This document shows positions 41,026-49,076 of a DNA stretch of 49,076 nt, piece after piece (position 1 is the stretch's first letter; every line of letters starts with the position of its first letter). Under the pieces are notes generated by a model. The model did not search any database and was not told the DNA's origin. It worked only from the letters and a program-made list of their open reading frames with translations. This DNA comes from an archaeon GW2011_AR18 (lineage in GTDB: Archaea; Nanobdellota; Nanobdellia; SCGC-AAA011-G17; GW2011-AR18), in contig JWKX01000009.1 of NCBI GenBank assembly GCA_000806155.1, positions 1 to 49,076 on the forward strand, written 5' to 3'. The translations under genes and the position numbers were made by a program.

Positions 41026-42696
41026 ATGGACAGGGAATTAAAAAAAGTACTTATATTATATCTGATACTTGTAATAATAAAAATACTATTCTCATTATTA
41101 ATTACAGGTCCATCGGTATTTGGTGATGAATATGGATATGAAAAATTGGGCTGGTCATTATACAATAATCAGGAATATTCAATACATAATATACAGGTGA
41201 ATGCACCAATGCCATTGTATCCTATAATACTTTCGTTAACATATATATTTCAAAATGCAGGCCTAATATATTTTTTCATGAAATTATTAAATATACTTAT
41301 ATTGAGCTTTACAGCAATACCATTATATTATTTAGCAAGAAAATTCTTAGAAAAAAGAGATTCTTTAATAATAACTTCAATAATAATGATAACACCAATA
41401 ATGTTCAATACAAATTTTTATTTAATGGCAGAAAACTTATTTTATCCATTATTCATATTGTACATATACTTTTTTTATGAATCATTTACAAAAAACAGTT
41501 CAAAGAACAGTATGATAAGTGGGATATTACTTGGATTATTATTTCTAACAAGGATAGTATCAGGATTCATAGTGCCAGTCTTCTTCATAACATATATTTT
41601 CTATAGAAAAAAATTAAAGTTCAAAAATCTAATAACACATTATTTAATATCATTAATGATAGTAATCCCATGGTTCGTTAGAAATGGACTAAATTATGGA
41701 TTTACGATAAAAGGATTATTCGGACAGTATAGTCCTGTAATCACAGAAATAGCAAGCAGCGGGTCAATATTCTTACCATTCATCAATTGGTTTGTGTTAT
41801 ATCTTGCATACCTTATATTATCAACTGGAGTAATATTCTCAATATACTATGCATTAAGCTATAAAATAGAAGACCAGAACTACAAACTTCTACTTTTCAT
41901 ATCATCAATATCAATACTATTTTTAATAATCTGTGCAGCAAATGAATCAGCATCACTAAGAATATTCTATGATACACCTTTTAAATTATTTACAAGAAGG
42001 CCAATAGGAAGATATCTAGATCCAGCAATATTATTGATATTATTAAATGGATTCATAGCATACACAAAACTAAACATAAGCAAAAAATTATTCCTGAAAA
42101 TAAGCATAATATTCAGTATAATATTATTAATAGGAACACAATTAATCATAGCACCATTGTTACCATTCAATAACCAGTCATTATCATTATTTGGTGTTGC
42201 AAGTTATTCTTTTCATTCACTAATAGGAATAGCACAAGAGACATTTTCATGGATTATATTTATCTTATTTGCAATAATATTCCTGATATTAGGATTAGTG
42301 TATAATATTGATTTTTTCAAAAAAAGAGCTGTCATGTTTACGATAATATTCCTTATAACAAGCACAATACTTGCATTCTCTGCAACAGCAAAAGTATCAT
42401 ATGACTGGAACAACAGCGAGCAGATGAAATTAGGGAAATATATAGGAGAGAATTATAGTGGTAAAATACTTATTGATATTGATAATTGCGGAGAGAAGAT
42501 ATCTAAAGATGATTATCTAATATTATGCGATATGCCAAGAAAAAATACTATAATAGGTTTCTGGACGAATTCTGATATAACAATAGATAAAATTGAAAAT
42601 ATAAAGAATTATGATTATTTAATAACAACAAAAAAACTAGATTATAAAATCATAAAGGATATAAAAGGAAAACTTTTCTTTTACAAAATAACATGA
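41026..42696 (+). CDS. GT39/ArnT-like polyprenol-phosphate-sugar glycosyltransferase
   Basis: 556 aa, about 11-13 membrane helices. The first extracytoplasmic loop has the GDEYGY acidic pair expected of the PMT/ArnT (GT-C) fold, followed by NAPMPLYPIILSL. A short soluble tail ends the protein. Such enzymes transfer a sugar from a polyprenyl-phosphate carrier to a lipid, protein or glycan on the outer face. The GT2 gene overlapping by ATGA probably makes its donor. Confidence 0.78.
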   Translation: MDRELKKVLILYLILVIIKILFSLLITGPSVFGDEYGYEKLGWSLYNNQEYSIHNIQVNAPMPLYPIILSLTYIFQNAGLIYFFMKLLNILILSFTAIPLYYLARKFLEKRDSLIITSIIMITPIMFNTNFYLMAENLFYPLFILYIYFFYESFTKNSSKNSMISGILLGLLFLTRIVSGFIVPVFFITYIFYRKKLKFKNLITHYLISLMIVIPWFVRNGLNYGFTIKGLFGQYSPVITEIASSGSIFLPFINWFVLYLAYLILSTGVIFSIYYALSYKIEDQNYKLLLFISSISILFLIICAANESASLRIFYDTPFKLFTRRPIGRYLDPAILLILLNGFIAYTKLNISKKLFLKISIIFSIILLIGTQLIIAPLLPFNNQSLSLFGVASYSFHSLIGIAQETFSWIIFILFAIIFLILGLVYNIDFFKKRAVMFTIIFLITSTILAFSATAKVSYDWNNSEQMKLGKYIGENYSGKILIDIDNCGEKISKDDYLILCDMPRKNTIIGFWTNSDITIDKIENIKNYDYLITTKKLDYKIIKDIKGKLFFYKIT

Positions 42697-43577
42697 AAAA
42701 AATAATAATAACAATACCGGCATATAATGAAGAACAAACAATAGGGGTAACACTAGAAGAGATAAAAAATTCTATGTTAGGAACAAAGTACAAGTATACA
42801 TTGCAAGTAGTTGATGATGGTTCTTCAGATAAGACTATTGAGATAGCAAAAAAATATGGAGCAGATGTAATATCTCATAAAAGAAACAGAGGATTGATAG
42901 CTACATTTCAGACAGAAATTGAAAATTGTATAAAAAAAGGAGCTGATATAATAGTACATACAGATGCTGATGGACAATATGATCCAAAGGCAATACCATC
43001 AATGATAAAAAAAATAGAGGAAGGATATGATCTAGTATTAGGAAGCAGATTTAAGGATAGGATAAGTTATAAAAACCAATATACAAAATTATTAGGAAAT
43101 GTGATATTCTCAAAAGTAATAAGCAAACTGACAAGAACAAAAATAACAGATTCAACAACTGGATTCAGGGCATTTACTATTGAAGTAGCTAAAGAGATAC
43201 AATTCATAAATACTTTTACATATACACAAGAACAGATAATAAAAGCTGCAAGACAGGGATTCAGGATAACTGAAGTTCCAATAGAGGCAAGAAAAACAAG
43301 AGAGAGCAAATTATTCAAAAATTCATTACATTATGCAATAAAAGCATGGATAAACATAATAAGAATATACAGAGACTATGATCCATTAACATTCTTCGGG
43401 AAGATAGGATTTGGAATATTTACAATAGGAGTTGTTATAGGATTATGGCTGTTAATATTATTCTTAAAAGAGGGAAAAATAGGACATTTACCATCAACAA
43501 TATTAAGTATGCTATTAATTGTGATAGGAGTACAGATAATAATATTCGGATTCTTAGCTGATATGGGGAAGAACTAA
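42693..43577 (+). CDS. GT2 dolichyl-phosphate sugar synthase (DPM1-like)
   Basis: 294 aa. GT-A fold: ITIPAYNEEQTIG, VVDDGSSDKT, HTDADGQYDPK (DxD-like), LGSRFKDR, DSTTGFRAFTIE. Two C-terminal helices (FGIFTIGVVIGLWLLILFL; TILSMLLIVIGVQIIIFGFL) anchor it, as in archaeal dolichol-phosphate mannose/glucose synthases. It would load a sugar from a nucleotide donor onto dolichyl phosphate for the GT39-like neighbour. It starts within the stop of that gene (ATGA). Confidence 0.87.
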   Translation: MKKIIITIPAYNEEQTIGVTLEEIKNSMLGTKYKYTLQVVDDGSSDKTIEIAKKYGADVISHKRNRGLIATFQTEIENCIKKGADIIVHTDADGQYDPKAIPSMIKKIEEGYDLVLGSRFKDRISYKNQYTKLLGNVIFSKVISKLTRTKITDSTTGFRAFTIEVAKEIQFINTFTYTQEQIIKAARQGFRITEVPIEARKTRESKLFKNSLHYAIKAWINIIRIYRDYDPLTFFGKIGFGIFTIGVVIGLWLLILFLKEGKIGHLPSTILSMLLIVIGVQIIIFGFLADMGKN

Positions 43578-43647
43578 TGCTACTTTGTAGTGGTTTAAAT
43601 ATCGATAGCTTTTTAAAATTTTGTTTACTATTAATTTTGAGGATAAA

Positions 43648-44415
43648 ATGACACAATCAAGATTAACATTAAGTTTTACGCCAGAAGCACCACAACCTTA
43701 CGATGTAGAATTTTTCAGAACATTTGAAGGTTCAAATCATGTGCAAATGTATAAGTTAATAACAGGAAGAGAATACGGAGCGCCTATCAGGACTGATCAT
43801 ACAAGACTTCCAATATCTCCTAAAAGGTTCATGCAAACTCGTTTAGGAAGAATAGAAACAGCAAATGCTGAAAAGCATAGAAGTTTTTATGCACATACAA
43901 GCACAGCAGTAATTCCAGACCCTGAAAGTGATGCAGTAAGATTCTCACCAGAAAACCAATTAATTTATAGACTAAATAAAAATACTGAATTAGAAGGCAG
44001 AAATTTACCTATTACTTCGGAACAATATTATAAAAGTGATGGATTTACATTAACACCTGAACAAGCAAATGCATTAAGAAATAATCCTTACGATCAACCA
44101 ATTTTAAGAAGACATTTTTGGGAAGAAAGTGTAGCAGAAGGAGATGTTCAATTAACAAAAGATTACATAGATAATGTTGAAAAAAGAACAGGTTATAAAT
44201 TTGAAAAAAATGCAATGGGAATATTTTTACCTTCAACTAAAGGAGTGCGTTTGTTGTACGTCTGGGGTGTTGACGACTACGTTAGGTCTGGCGCTATTGG
44301 TGACGACGATCTTGGCAGCGACGATGGTCGTCTTGTCGGGGAAGTGGCGGAGCCACAAGTAGTCGCGAAAAAAATTGGAGTTAGTTTAGACAATTTACTT
44401 CAAGGAAAAATATAA
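43648..44415 (+). CDS. Unknown protein with GC-rich 3' section
   Basis: 255 aa from ATG 43648 (MTQSRLTLSF); the track's TTG 43621 adds a likely untranslated stretch. No signal or membrane segment. Sequence features: PEAPQPYDVEFFRTFEG, HTRLPISPKRFMQTRLGR, HRSFYAHTSTAVIPDPESD, then GVRLLYVWGVDDYVRSGAIGDDDLG. Residues about 200-240 are encoded by a DNA patch of about 58% GC (44242-44367) in an otherwise AT-rich gene. I do not recognise a family; the many Arg/His/Asp positions are compatible with an enzyme. Confidence 0.62.
   Translation: MTQSRLTLSFTPEAPQPYDVEFFRTFEGSNHVQMYKLITGREYGAPIRTDHTRLPISPKRFMQTRLGRIETANAEKHRSFYAHTSTAVIPDPESDAVRFSPENQLIYRLNKNTELEGRNLPITSEQYYKSDGFTLTPEQANALRNNPYDQPILRRHFWEESVAEGDVQLTKDYIDNVEKRTGYKFEKNAMGIFLPSTKGVRLLYVWGVDDYVRSGAIGDDDLGSDDGRLVGEVAEPQVVAKKIGVSLDNLLQGKI
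44242..44367 (+). other. GC-rich, hairpin-forming patch inside the unknown gene
   Basis: About 73 of 126 nt are G or C by hand count, against roughly 28-30% in the rest of the window. It contains GACGAC (44302-44307) pairing with GTCGTC (44327-44332), and GTGGC-GGA-GCCAC (44344-44356), a perfect 5-bp stem with a triloop. The reading frame runs through without break. Confidence 0.6.
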
Positions 44416-44530
44416 GTTAATATGCTTTATATTAAAAAATCCTGAAATGGAAATGAACAGAAAAACTAATATAAATAATCTTCAAAGAATTCATTAATGA
44501 AAATAATATAAGTAAAAAATTTAATAAAAA

Positions 44531-45736
44531 TTAATTAGACTCAATAGCAATATCAATTTTCTTATCTTCAACTTTACTATTCTCTAAAGAATTAGTTCTC
44601 TTATAAGAGTTAGGAAATAAGAAATATTTAACAGCTTTAAAAACAGAAGGAGGATGAAGCATCATATTATAGTAAGCAGCATTAGCCATAGGACATGCAC
44701 ATTCTTTATTCCTAATAGATTTCCTAACTTTTTCAGCCTGATTAGAATACCACACTTTATAGAAATCATAACCAGCTTTCCTGATATCACCCATAGGCTT
44801 ATCATAAGCTAGAATAGAACAAGCCCAAACTTGGCCTTTAGCATTAATATGAGCAGAGATAGTACTAGCATAACAAGGAATAACCTGAGATTTAGTCTTA
44901 AGAATATCAACAGTAAGATCATAATAGACTAACCTGAAAGCCTGAGTAATCCTAGATAAACCTGATTTATTTTTTATTTTTTTAGAAACTTCCTGAGAAA
45001 AATAATCAGTAGCTTTCTTATATTCCTCAGCAGAGGGAGTAATTGAGGAAGTGTTAAACATCTCGCTTCTTTCTTCAGCAACTTCATTGATATAAGTATC
45101 AGGTTCTAAACTTAAAGCATAATCAACAGTAGGTTTAATAACATCTAAATTATTTTTAGAGATAACAGTACCTAAACCAACATGCAAGTTAGGGAAATCC
45201 TTCTGTAAAATTTTTAATCTTTTATAAGTATCATTAAGTTTATCAAAATTACCTTTAACACCTCTCAACTCATCGTGCTTAGTACCATAACCGTCAAAAG
45301 AGGGTTTAATAGTATATGGAACAGAAGGATCATATTTTTTTATAATCTCCATAATCTCTCTAGTCTTTCTTTCAATAACACCAGGAGTCAAAGCATTAGT
45401 AGGAGTATGAATAACACGAGGTTTAAGATATTTACAAGCAAGCTCAACAATCTGAGGAAGATCTGATCTCAAATAAGGCTCACCACCACTAATATTAAAA
45501 AAATAAACAGGACCAATACTCTTGAACATTTTTTCAATCTCATCAATAGTAAGATCATCTTTAGCTGAAGCTGGATTTTTCTGATATTCCAAACCAATAT
45601 TACAAGATTTACATAAAGACTGACAAGCAGTTGTAACAGAGAGAGTAATCTGGTAAGGTCTAGGAGTTTTTTTAATGATGTTCCTATTAGCTAAAAAGTA
45701 ACCAATAAATTTAGGAATAGTTGATAATGGAGGCAT
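44531..45736 (-). CDS. Radical SAM enzyme with SPASM-like C-terminus
   Basis: 401 aa. Radical SAM cluster motif CQSLCKSCNIG (C-x3-C-x2-C), then FFNISGGEPYLRSDLP as the GGEP SAM-binding strand. The C-terminal part has IPCYASTISAHINAKGQVWACSILAYDKPMGDI and ECACPMANA, cysteines that fit a SPASM or twitch type extra Fe-S cluster. The substrate is unknown; such enzymes modify peptides, lipids or sugars. Upstream genes on the same strand include another radical SAM enzyme and glycosyltransferase, suggesting envelope or lipid modification. Confidence 0.85.
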   Translation of the reverse strand: MPPLSTIPKFIGYFLANRNIIKKTPRPYQITLSVTTACQSLCKSCNIGLEYQKNPASAKDDLTIDEIEKMFKSIGPVYFFNISGGEPYLRSDLPQIVELACKYLKPRVIHTPTNALTPGVIERKTREIMEIIKKYDPSVPYTIKPSFDGYGTKHDELRGVKGNFDKLNDTYKRLKILQKDFPNLHVGLGTVISKNNLDVIKPTVDYALSLEPDTYINEVAEERSEMFNTSSITPSAEEYKKATDYFSQEVSKKIKNKSGLSRITQAFRLVYYDLTVDILKTKSQVIPCYASTISAHINAKGQVWACSILAYDKPMGDIRKAGYDFYKVWYSNQAEKVRKSIRNKECACPMANAAYYNMMLHPPSVFKAVKYFLFPNSYKRTNSLENSKVEDKKIDIAIESN

Positions 45737-45822
45737 ATAATAGGTTAGAGAAGTATCTTTATAAAATTTGTGAATGAGTTTTACAGAATATATTATATTT
45801 ATATATCATTTAAGGAATTTTT

Positions 45823-46353
45823 TCAGATAAGTAGTTTCTCCATTTCTCTTGTGAATTCTTTTGCTCTTTGTAGTGATGTTTTTGCTTTTGAATGTTTTTC
45901 TATTTCTATTGTTTTGTACTGTATTAAGCTTCTTTTATTTCTTTCAAAGTCAAATGATTCTATTAGTTCGTCTGCTTTTATTCCTGCCAGGTTTAGTGCT
46001 TCTTCTTTTGTTTTTTCATAATCTTCAATTAGTGTTTCTTTAAGTTTTTGTCTTATGTAAACTATTATTGCGTCTGATGTTACTTTGTGTACTATTTTTT
46101 CTCCTACTTTGTAGCCTTGTTTTATTAATACTGCGTTTGCATAGTAGTACATTGCATAATAAGAACATACTATTGTCCATAGTTCTGATATATTGTTTTT
46201 GTTTACTTCTTCTGCTACTTTTAGGCTTTCTTTTCCGTTTGTTAATAGTATTTTCATTACTTGTTCGTTCATAATTGCTTTTTTGAGAAGTCCATCATTT
46301 AGGTATGATCTTACATTTGTTTCTGCTTCTTTTATTCTTTCTTTATCCAGCAT
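45823..46353 (-). CDS. HEPN domain protein (toxin of HEPN/MNT module 2)
   Basis: 176 aa, all helical. HEPN pattern: TIVCSYYAMYYYANAVLIKQGYKVGEKIVHKVTSDAII, then FDFERNKRSLIQY. The Arg-Asn position of the R-x4-6-H active region is present, but the histidine is replaced (RNKRSLIQY), as in many MNT-linked HEPNs. Its start overlaps the MNT stop by 11 nt. It is unlike module 1 in length and sequence, so the two modules are different lineages rather than a recent copy. Toxin role by family. Confidence 0.78.
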   Translation of the reverse strand: MLDKERIKEAETNVRSYLNDGLLKKAIMNEQVMKILLTNGKESLKVAEEVNKNNISELWTIVCSYYAMYYYANAVLIKQGYKVGEKIVHKVTSDAIIVYIRQKLKETLIEDYEKTKEEALNLAGIKADELIESFDFERNKRSLIQYKTIEIEKHSKAKTSLQRAKEFTREMEKLLI

Positions 46354-46909
46354 TTTTTAACATCCTATAATATTCTTCTATTCCTAGTATTATTATGTTA
46401 TTTTTAATTGCTTCGCTTACAACTGTAAACTCTTTGCTTTTAGCCATGTGAATAAATTCTTCTGTTGTTATGCTTGTTAAGTGTATTTTATCTGGAAGCA
46501 ATGATAATGTACTTTTTATTTGTTTTTGGTCTCCTCCTATTGTTAATATGTCTATGTCTGAGTGTTTGTTTGATGTTTTTTTAGCTTGTGAACCGAAAAT
46601 TAGTACTATGAAAGTGAAATTAAGTTCTGCTAGTCTATTGTGAATTACTTGAAAGTTTTTATCTCTAAACAATTCTATTCTTTTGTTATATTCTGCTTCA
46701 TATATTTTATTATTGAAATTGTATGTTAACTCTGAAACTTTTGAGTTTCCTGTTATTGTGATTTTTATCATTTTTTCTTTTTCAAGATTTATTACCTTTT
46801 CATATGCTATTCTGTAATTAATATTAAGTTTTTCTGATATTTTTTTAATTGTAAACTTTTCTTCTTTATTTTCCAATAACAATTTGAGTATTTTAATTTC
46901 ACTGTTCAT
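46343..46909 (-). CDS. Winged-helix + MNT nucleotidyltransferase (antitoxin of HEPN/MNT module 2)
   Basis: 188 aa. N-terminal winged helix (FTIKKISEKLNINYRIAYEKVINLEKEKMI), then the nucleotidyltransferase signature VLIFGSQAKKTSNKHSDIDILTIGG: GS-x10-D-x-D, catalytic aspartates kept. It should neutralise the HEPN partner, and the wHTH should repress the operon through the dyads at 46914-46949. The T-rich plus strand and codon style differ from the flanking radical SAM genes, consistent with acquisition as a unit. Confidence 0.83.
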   Translation of the reverse strand: MNSEIKILKLLLENKEEKFTIKKISEKLNINYRIAYEKVINLEKEKMIKITITGNSKVSELTYNFNNKIYEAEYNKRIELFRDKNFQVIHNRLAELNFTFIVLIFGSQAKKTSNKHSDIDILTIGGDQKQIKSTLSLLPDKIHLTSITTEEFIHMAKSKEFTVVSEAIKNNIIILGIEEYYRMLKNAG

Positions 46910-46913
46910 GTCT

Positions 46914-46949
46914 ATTACCTAATGTAATAATATTATTACTTAAAGTAAT
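46914..46949. promoter_or_regulatory. Two ATTAC...GTAAT dyads next to the TATA box, likely operator of HEPN/MNT module 2
   Basis: Dyad 1 is ATTAC-CTAAT-GTAAT (46914-46928). Dyad 2 is ATTACTT-A-AAGTAAT (46935-46949, perfect 7-bp arms). Centres are 21 bp apart, with AATAATATTATT between. Read on the minus strand, the TATA-like TTTATATATT abuts dyad 2 and the ATG (46909) follows dyad 1, so bound repressor would block transcription. Confidence 0.65.
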
Positions 46950-46995
46950 ATATAAATTTTTCTATTTTTTAGTAGAAGATAAAAATATCTCTTAA

Positions 46996-48453
46996 TCAAG
47001 CAATATTAATGTTCTCTAAAGATTTATCGAAATCAATCTTAGATCTTCTTTTTTCCCATTTCTTATTCATAACATGCTTAGCACCAAATCTCAATAAAAT
47101 AGACCTAGTCTTAACATAAGGAGAGAATTTAATCAAAGTCTTATCAAATTTATCAATATAAGCACGCATAGGTCTTATACCTTTGTAAACTTCAAAACCG
47201 AAATTATCCCTAAAAACTTTTAATTCATCAACAGTAAAATTAGGATGAATCATATTACTATCCTGGAAATAAGAAGTAGAATATTCAGGAGCAAGCCAAC
47301 CATTCTTTTTACATAATTCATATAATGGTGTTCCAGGCAAAGCTGTGAAAATAGAACAACCTAAATAATCAGGATTAATCTTTCTGTTAAGATCAATAGT
47401 TTTCTGAATAGACTCTTTAGTTTCATAAGGAAGACCAATCATATTAAAAGCATAAGTTTCAATACCAGCATCACGAGCCCAATTGAAAGTCTGAATAATC
47501 TGTTCATCAGTCATGTCTCTTTCTAAAATCTCATTCCTAATCTTAGGGTCACCACATTCAACACCCATGTTAACTCTCTTACAACCAGCTTTACCTAGAA
47601 GAATAAAAGTCTCTCTAGAAACTGCATTAACTCTCGCGTTAACGTAAAAAGGAACATTACCAACAACTTGAGGATATTTATTACAGAATTCACGAACACG
47701 AACAGCATTCAAAGTAAAAGTATCATCATTAAAACCAATCTCTTTAACTCTATAATTAGTAACAATCTCTTTGATCTCTGATAAAATCTTATCAACAGAT
47801 TTGTATCTTACGAAAGCACCTTTACCCTTGTAAATCTCTTTCTGAGTCCTGTTAATACAATAAGTGCAAGGATAAGGACAACCTCTTGTAGAAATTACTG
47901 TTGCTGTACCGTTATGCCAATCAATATATCTTTGGTATTCAAAAAGACTTCTATCAGGAATAGGAAGCTCATCAAGATTAGGTAACTGACGTTGAGGATT
48001 ACTAATAATCTTACCTTCAGGAGTCTTGAACCAAATATTCATAATATCAGTCCTGTACTCCTTTTTTGATAACATGTTAGCAACATCTTTAATTGGCATA
48101 TCACCTTCACCAACACAAACCATATCAACATTTTTTAAATTAAGAACTTCATTAGGAACCATAGTAGGATGATAACCACCAACTAAAACAGGAACTTTAG
48201 GATTGAATTCCCTAATCATATCAATAATATGAGTAGCATATTTGAATTCATTAGTAGCCATAGAAGAACAAACTAATTCAGGATTAAATTTTTTTACCTG
48301 AGTCATAATCTCTTCATCAGATCTACCAAAAGTAGTATCAACTAATTCAACTGTATGACCATCTTCCTTAAGACAGGCACTAACAGCTGCCAAACCAAGA
48401 GAAATGTCTTTAGGTGTTTCAACAATATTAGGATAAATAATCAATACTTTCAT
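46996..48453 (-). CDS. B12-binding-domain radical SAM enzyme
   Basis: 485 aa. The N-terminal cobalamin-binding-type Rossmann domain runs KVLIIYPNIVETPKDISLGLAAVSACLKEDGHTVELVD ... VLVGGYHPTMVP. The radical SAM core has STRGCPYPCTYCINRTQ (C-x3-C-x2-C) and RVNMGVECGDPKIRNEIL. This class often does methyl transfers or ring changes on lipids, sugars and antibiotics. The cobalamin domain lacks an obvious DxHxxG, so B12 would bind base-off without a protein His, as in many members. Substrate unknown; it sits in an envelope-related run with a GT4 enzyme upstream. Confidence 0.83.
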   Translation of the reverse strand: MKVLIIYPNIVETPKDISLGLAAVSACLKEDGHTVELVDTTFGRSDEEIMTQVKKFNPELVCSSMATNEFKYATHIIDMIREFNPKVPVLVGGYHPTMVPNEVLNLKNVDMVCVGEGDMPIKDVANMLSKKEYRTDIMNIWFKTPEGKIISNPQRQLPNLDELPIPDRSLFEYQRYIDWHNGTATVISTRGCPYPCTYCINRTQKEIYKGKGAFVRYKSVDKILSEIKEIVTNYRVKEIGFNDDTFTLNAVRVREFCNKYPQVVGNVPFYVNARVNAVSRETFILLGKAGCKRVNMGVECGDPKIRNEILERDMTDEQIIQTFNWARDAGIETYAFNMIGLPYETKESIQKTIDLNRKINPDYLGCSIFTALPGTPLYELCKKNGWLAPEYSTSYFQDSNMIHPNFTVDELKVFRDNFGFEVYKGIRPMRAYIDKFDKTLIKFSPYVKTRSILLRFGAKHVMNKKWEKRRSKIDFDKSLENINIA

Positions 48454-48504
48454 TATAAGTAAAATTATAAGATTCTATATAAAGTTTTCTTTAGTATAGT
48501 GTAT

Positions 48505-49076
48505 TTAAATCAAACTTTTGTAGACATCTTCTGTTTCCTTAACCATCTTCTCTATAGAGAAATTTTTCTTAACCCTAATCCTTCCAGCTTCTCCCATTTT
48601 TTTTGCTTTTTTAGGATCTGAAAACAATTCAATAATATGTTTAGCAATCTCATCTGAATTTCTTGGAGGAACTAAAAATCCAACATCTGGAGTAATAATA
48701 TCAGGAACACCACCAACCCTAGCGCCAATAGCAGGAGTCTTAGTAGCCAAAGCTTCAAGATAAACCTGACCAAAAGCTTCCATCAAAGAAGGCATAACAA
48801 AAACATTCGCATCCCTATGACGATTCAAAACTTCTTCATAAGGCAATTGGTCAAAAAATTCCACTTTATCAGACAAATTATTTTTCTTAACAAAATTTTT
48901 AATTTTTCTTTTATAAAGAAAAGAACTGCTACCAACAATAGTTAATCTTGCATCAGGAAATTTTTCTAAAACTTTAGGCATAGAAGAGACAACATAAAAC
49001 GCTCCCTTCCTTTCAGCATTAGGTCCTATGAATAAAACTTTATGAGAGGAATATTTCTTATCATCAATATCAAACA
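48505..49076 (-). CDS. GT4-type glycosyltransferase, N-terminus cut off by the window
   Basis: 190 residues are visible; the frame runs off the right edge, so the track's ATG at 48981 is internal. Typical GT4 C-terminal Rossmann half: KVLFIGPNAERKGAFYVVSSMPKVL, LTIVGSS, LPYEEVLNRHRDANVFVMPSLMEAFGQVYLEALATKTPAIGARVGGVPDII with the E-x7-E site (EAFGQVYLE). The product transfers a sugar from a nucleotide or phospho donor, likely in glycolipid or surface glycan synthesis. Acceptor not predictable. Confidence 0.87.
   Translation of the reverse strand, partial: FDIDDKKYSSHKVLFIGPNAERKGAFYVVSSMPKVLEKFPDARLTIVGSSSFLYKRKIKNFVKKNNLSDKVEFFDQLPYEEVLNRHRDANVFVMPSLMEAFGQVYLEALATKTPAIGARVGGVPDIITPDVGFLVPPRNSDEIAKHIIELFSDPKKAKKMGEAGRIRVKKNFSIEKMVKETEDVYKSLI

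Noticed and set aside
44242-44367. GC-rich patch read as a separate minus-strand coding fragment (RDYLWLRHFPDK...)
   Set aside because: It is open only because of low stop frequency in GC-rich sequence, has no start, and the plus frame continues on both sides.
45770-46274. Plus-strand ORFs of 60-83 aa with hydrophobic sequence
   Set aside because: Shadows of the minus-strand HEPN gene; leucine/phenylalanine runs come from T-rich complement of lysine/glutamate codons.
1-49076. CRISPR array, rRNA, insertion sequence with transposase
   Set aside because: No regularly spaced repeats, rRNA-like segments or transposase genes were seen on reading both strands.

Overview
The window reads as chromosomal DNA of a low-GC archaeon, most likely a DPANN-type lineage (Woesearchaeota/Pacearchaeota/Nanoarchaeota-like). 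The reasons are archaeal-only or archaea-typical genes (STT3/AglB-type oligosaccharyltransferase, AMP phosphorylase, GGPP-type prenyl synthase, an S-layer protein with an archaeal-style C-terminus), class III (type IV prepilin-like) signal peptides, TATA boxes about 25 nt before many start codons, and a tRNA with bulge-helix-bulge introns. Taxonomy is inference; there is no rRNA here.

Layout. 1-14.1 kb is a cell-surface region: two paralogous modules, each a prepilin-like gene overlapping (ATGA) a giant Cys-rich secreted protein (160-4565 and 5566-10419). A HEPN/MNT toxin-antitoxin pair lies between them and a broken BRO gene follows. A run of four short prepilin-like genes (11541-14065) comes next. 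14.1-16.6 kb is the S-layer gene with a structured leader, a strong Shine-Dalgarno and a hairpin/oligo-T terminator. 16.7-18.5 kb holds two paralogous membrane-anchored proteins, a 47-aa Trm112-like zinc protein missing from the ORF track, and a tRNA-Ser(UGA) gene interrupted by two introns (anticodon loop and T-loop). 18.5-28.3 kb is a MoxR-DUF58-VWA chaperone-like operon whose MoxR carries a 634-aa intein with a LAGLIDADG endonuclease. 28.4-29.4 kb is a tandem duplication of a two-gene cassette of tiny membrane proteins.

29.4-37.4 kb is metabolism: a frameshifted AMP phosphorylase, an AI-2E/PerM permease, an asparagine synthase-Dph6 fusion, prenyl synthase, small unknowns, a PEGA-repeat protein and PRPP synthetase. 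37.5-43.6 kb is SpoIIM plus a protein glycosylation cluster (STT3, GT39-like, GT2). 43.6-49.1 kb has an unknown protein with a strikingly GC-rich tail, a radical SAM/SPASM-like enzyme, a second HEPN/MNT pair, a B12-binding radical SAM enzyme and a truncated GT4 glycosyltransferase.

How it fits together: much of the window builds or decorates the cell envelope (prepilins, Cys-rich adhesin-like proteins, S-layer, N-glycosylation, a MoxR/VWA assembly machine). Small selfish or conflict modules (two HEPN/MNT pairs, BRO, intein) sit between these genes. Most novel in my reading: the two-intron tRNA-Ser with a good BHB in its T-loop; paired dyad operators two helical turns apart in front of both HEPN/MNT modules; the Asn synthase-Dph6 fusion; the paired prepilin plus Cys-rich giant modules; and a 126-nt GC-rich, hairpin-forming patch inside an otherwise AT-rich gene. 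Four genes show damage or an odd start (prepilin B, AMP phosphorylase, BRO, an ATA-start VWA gene), which may mean real decay or assembly error.
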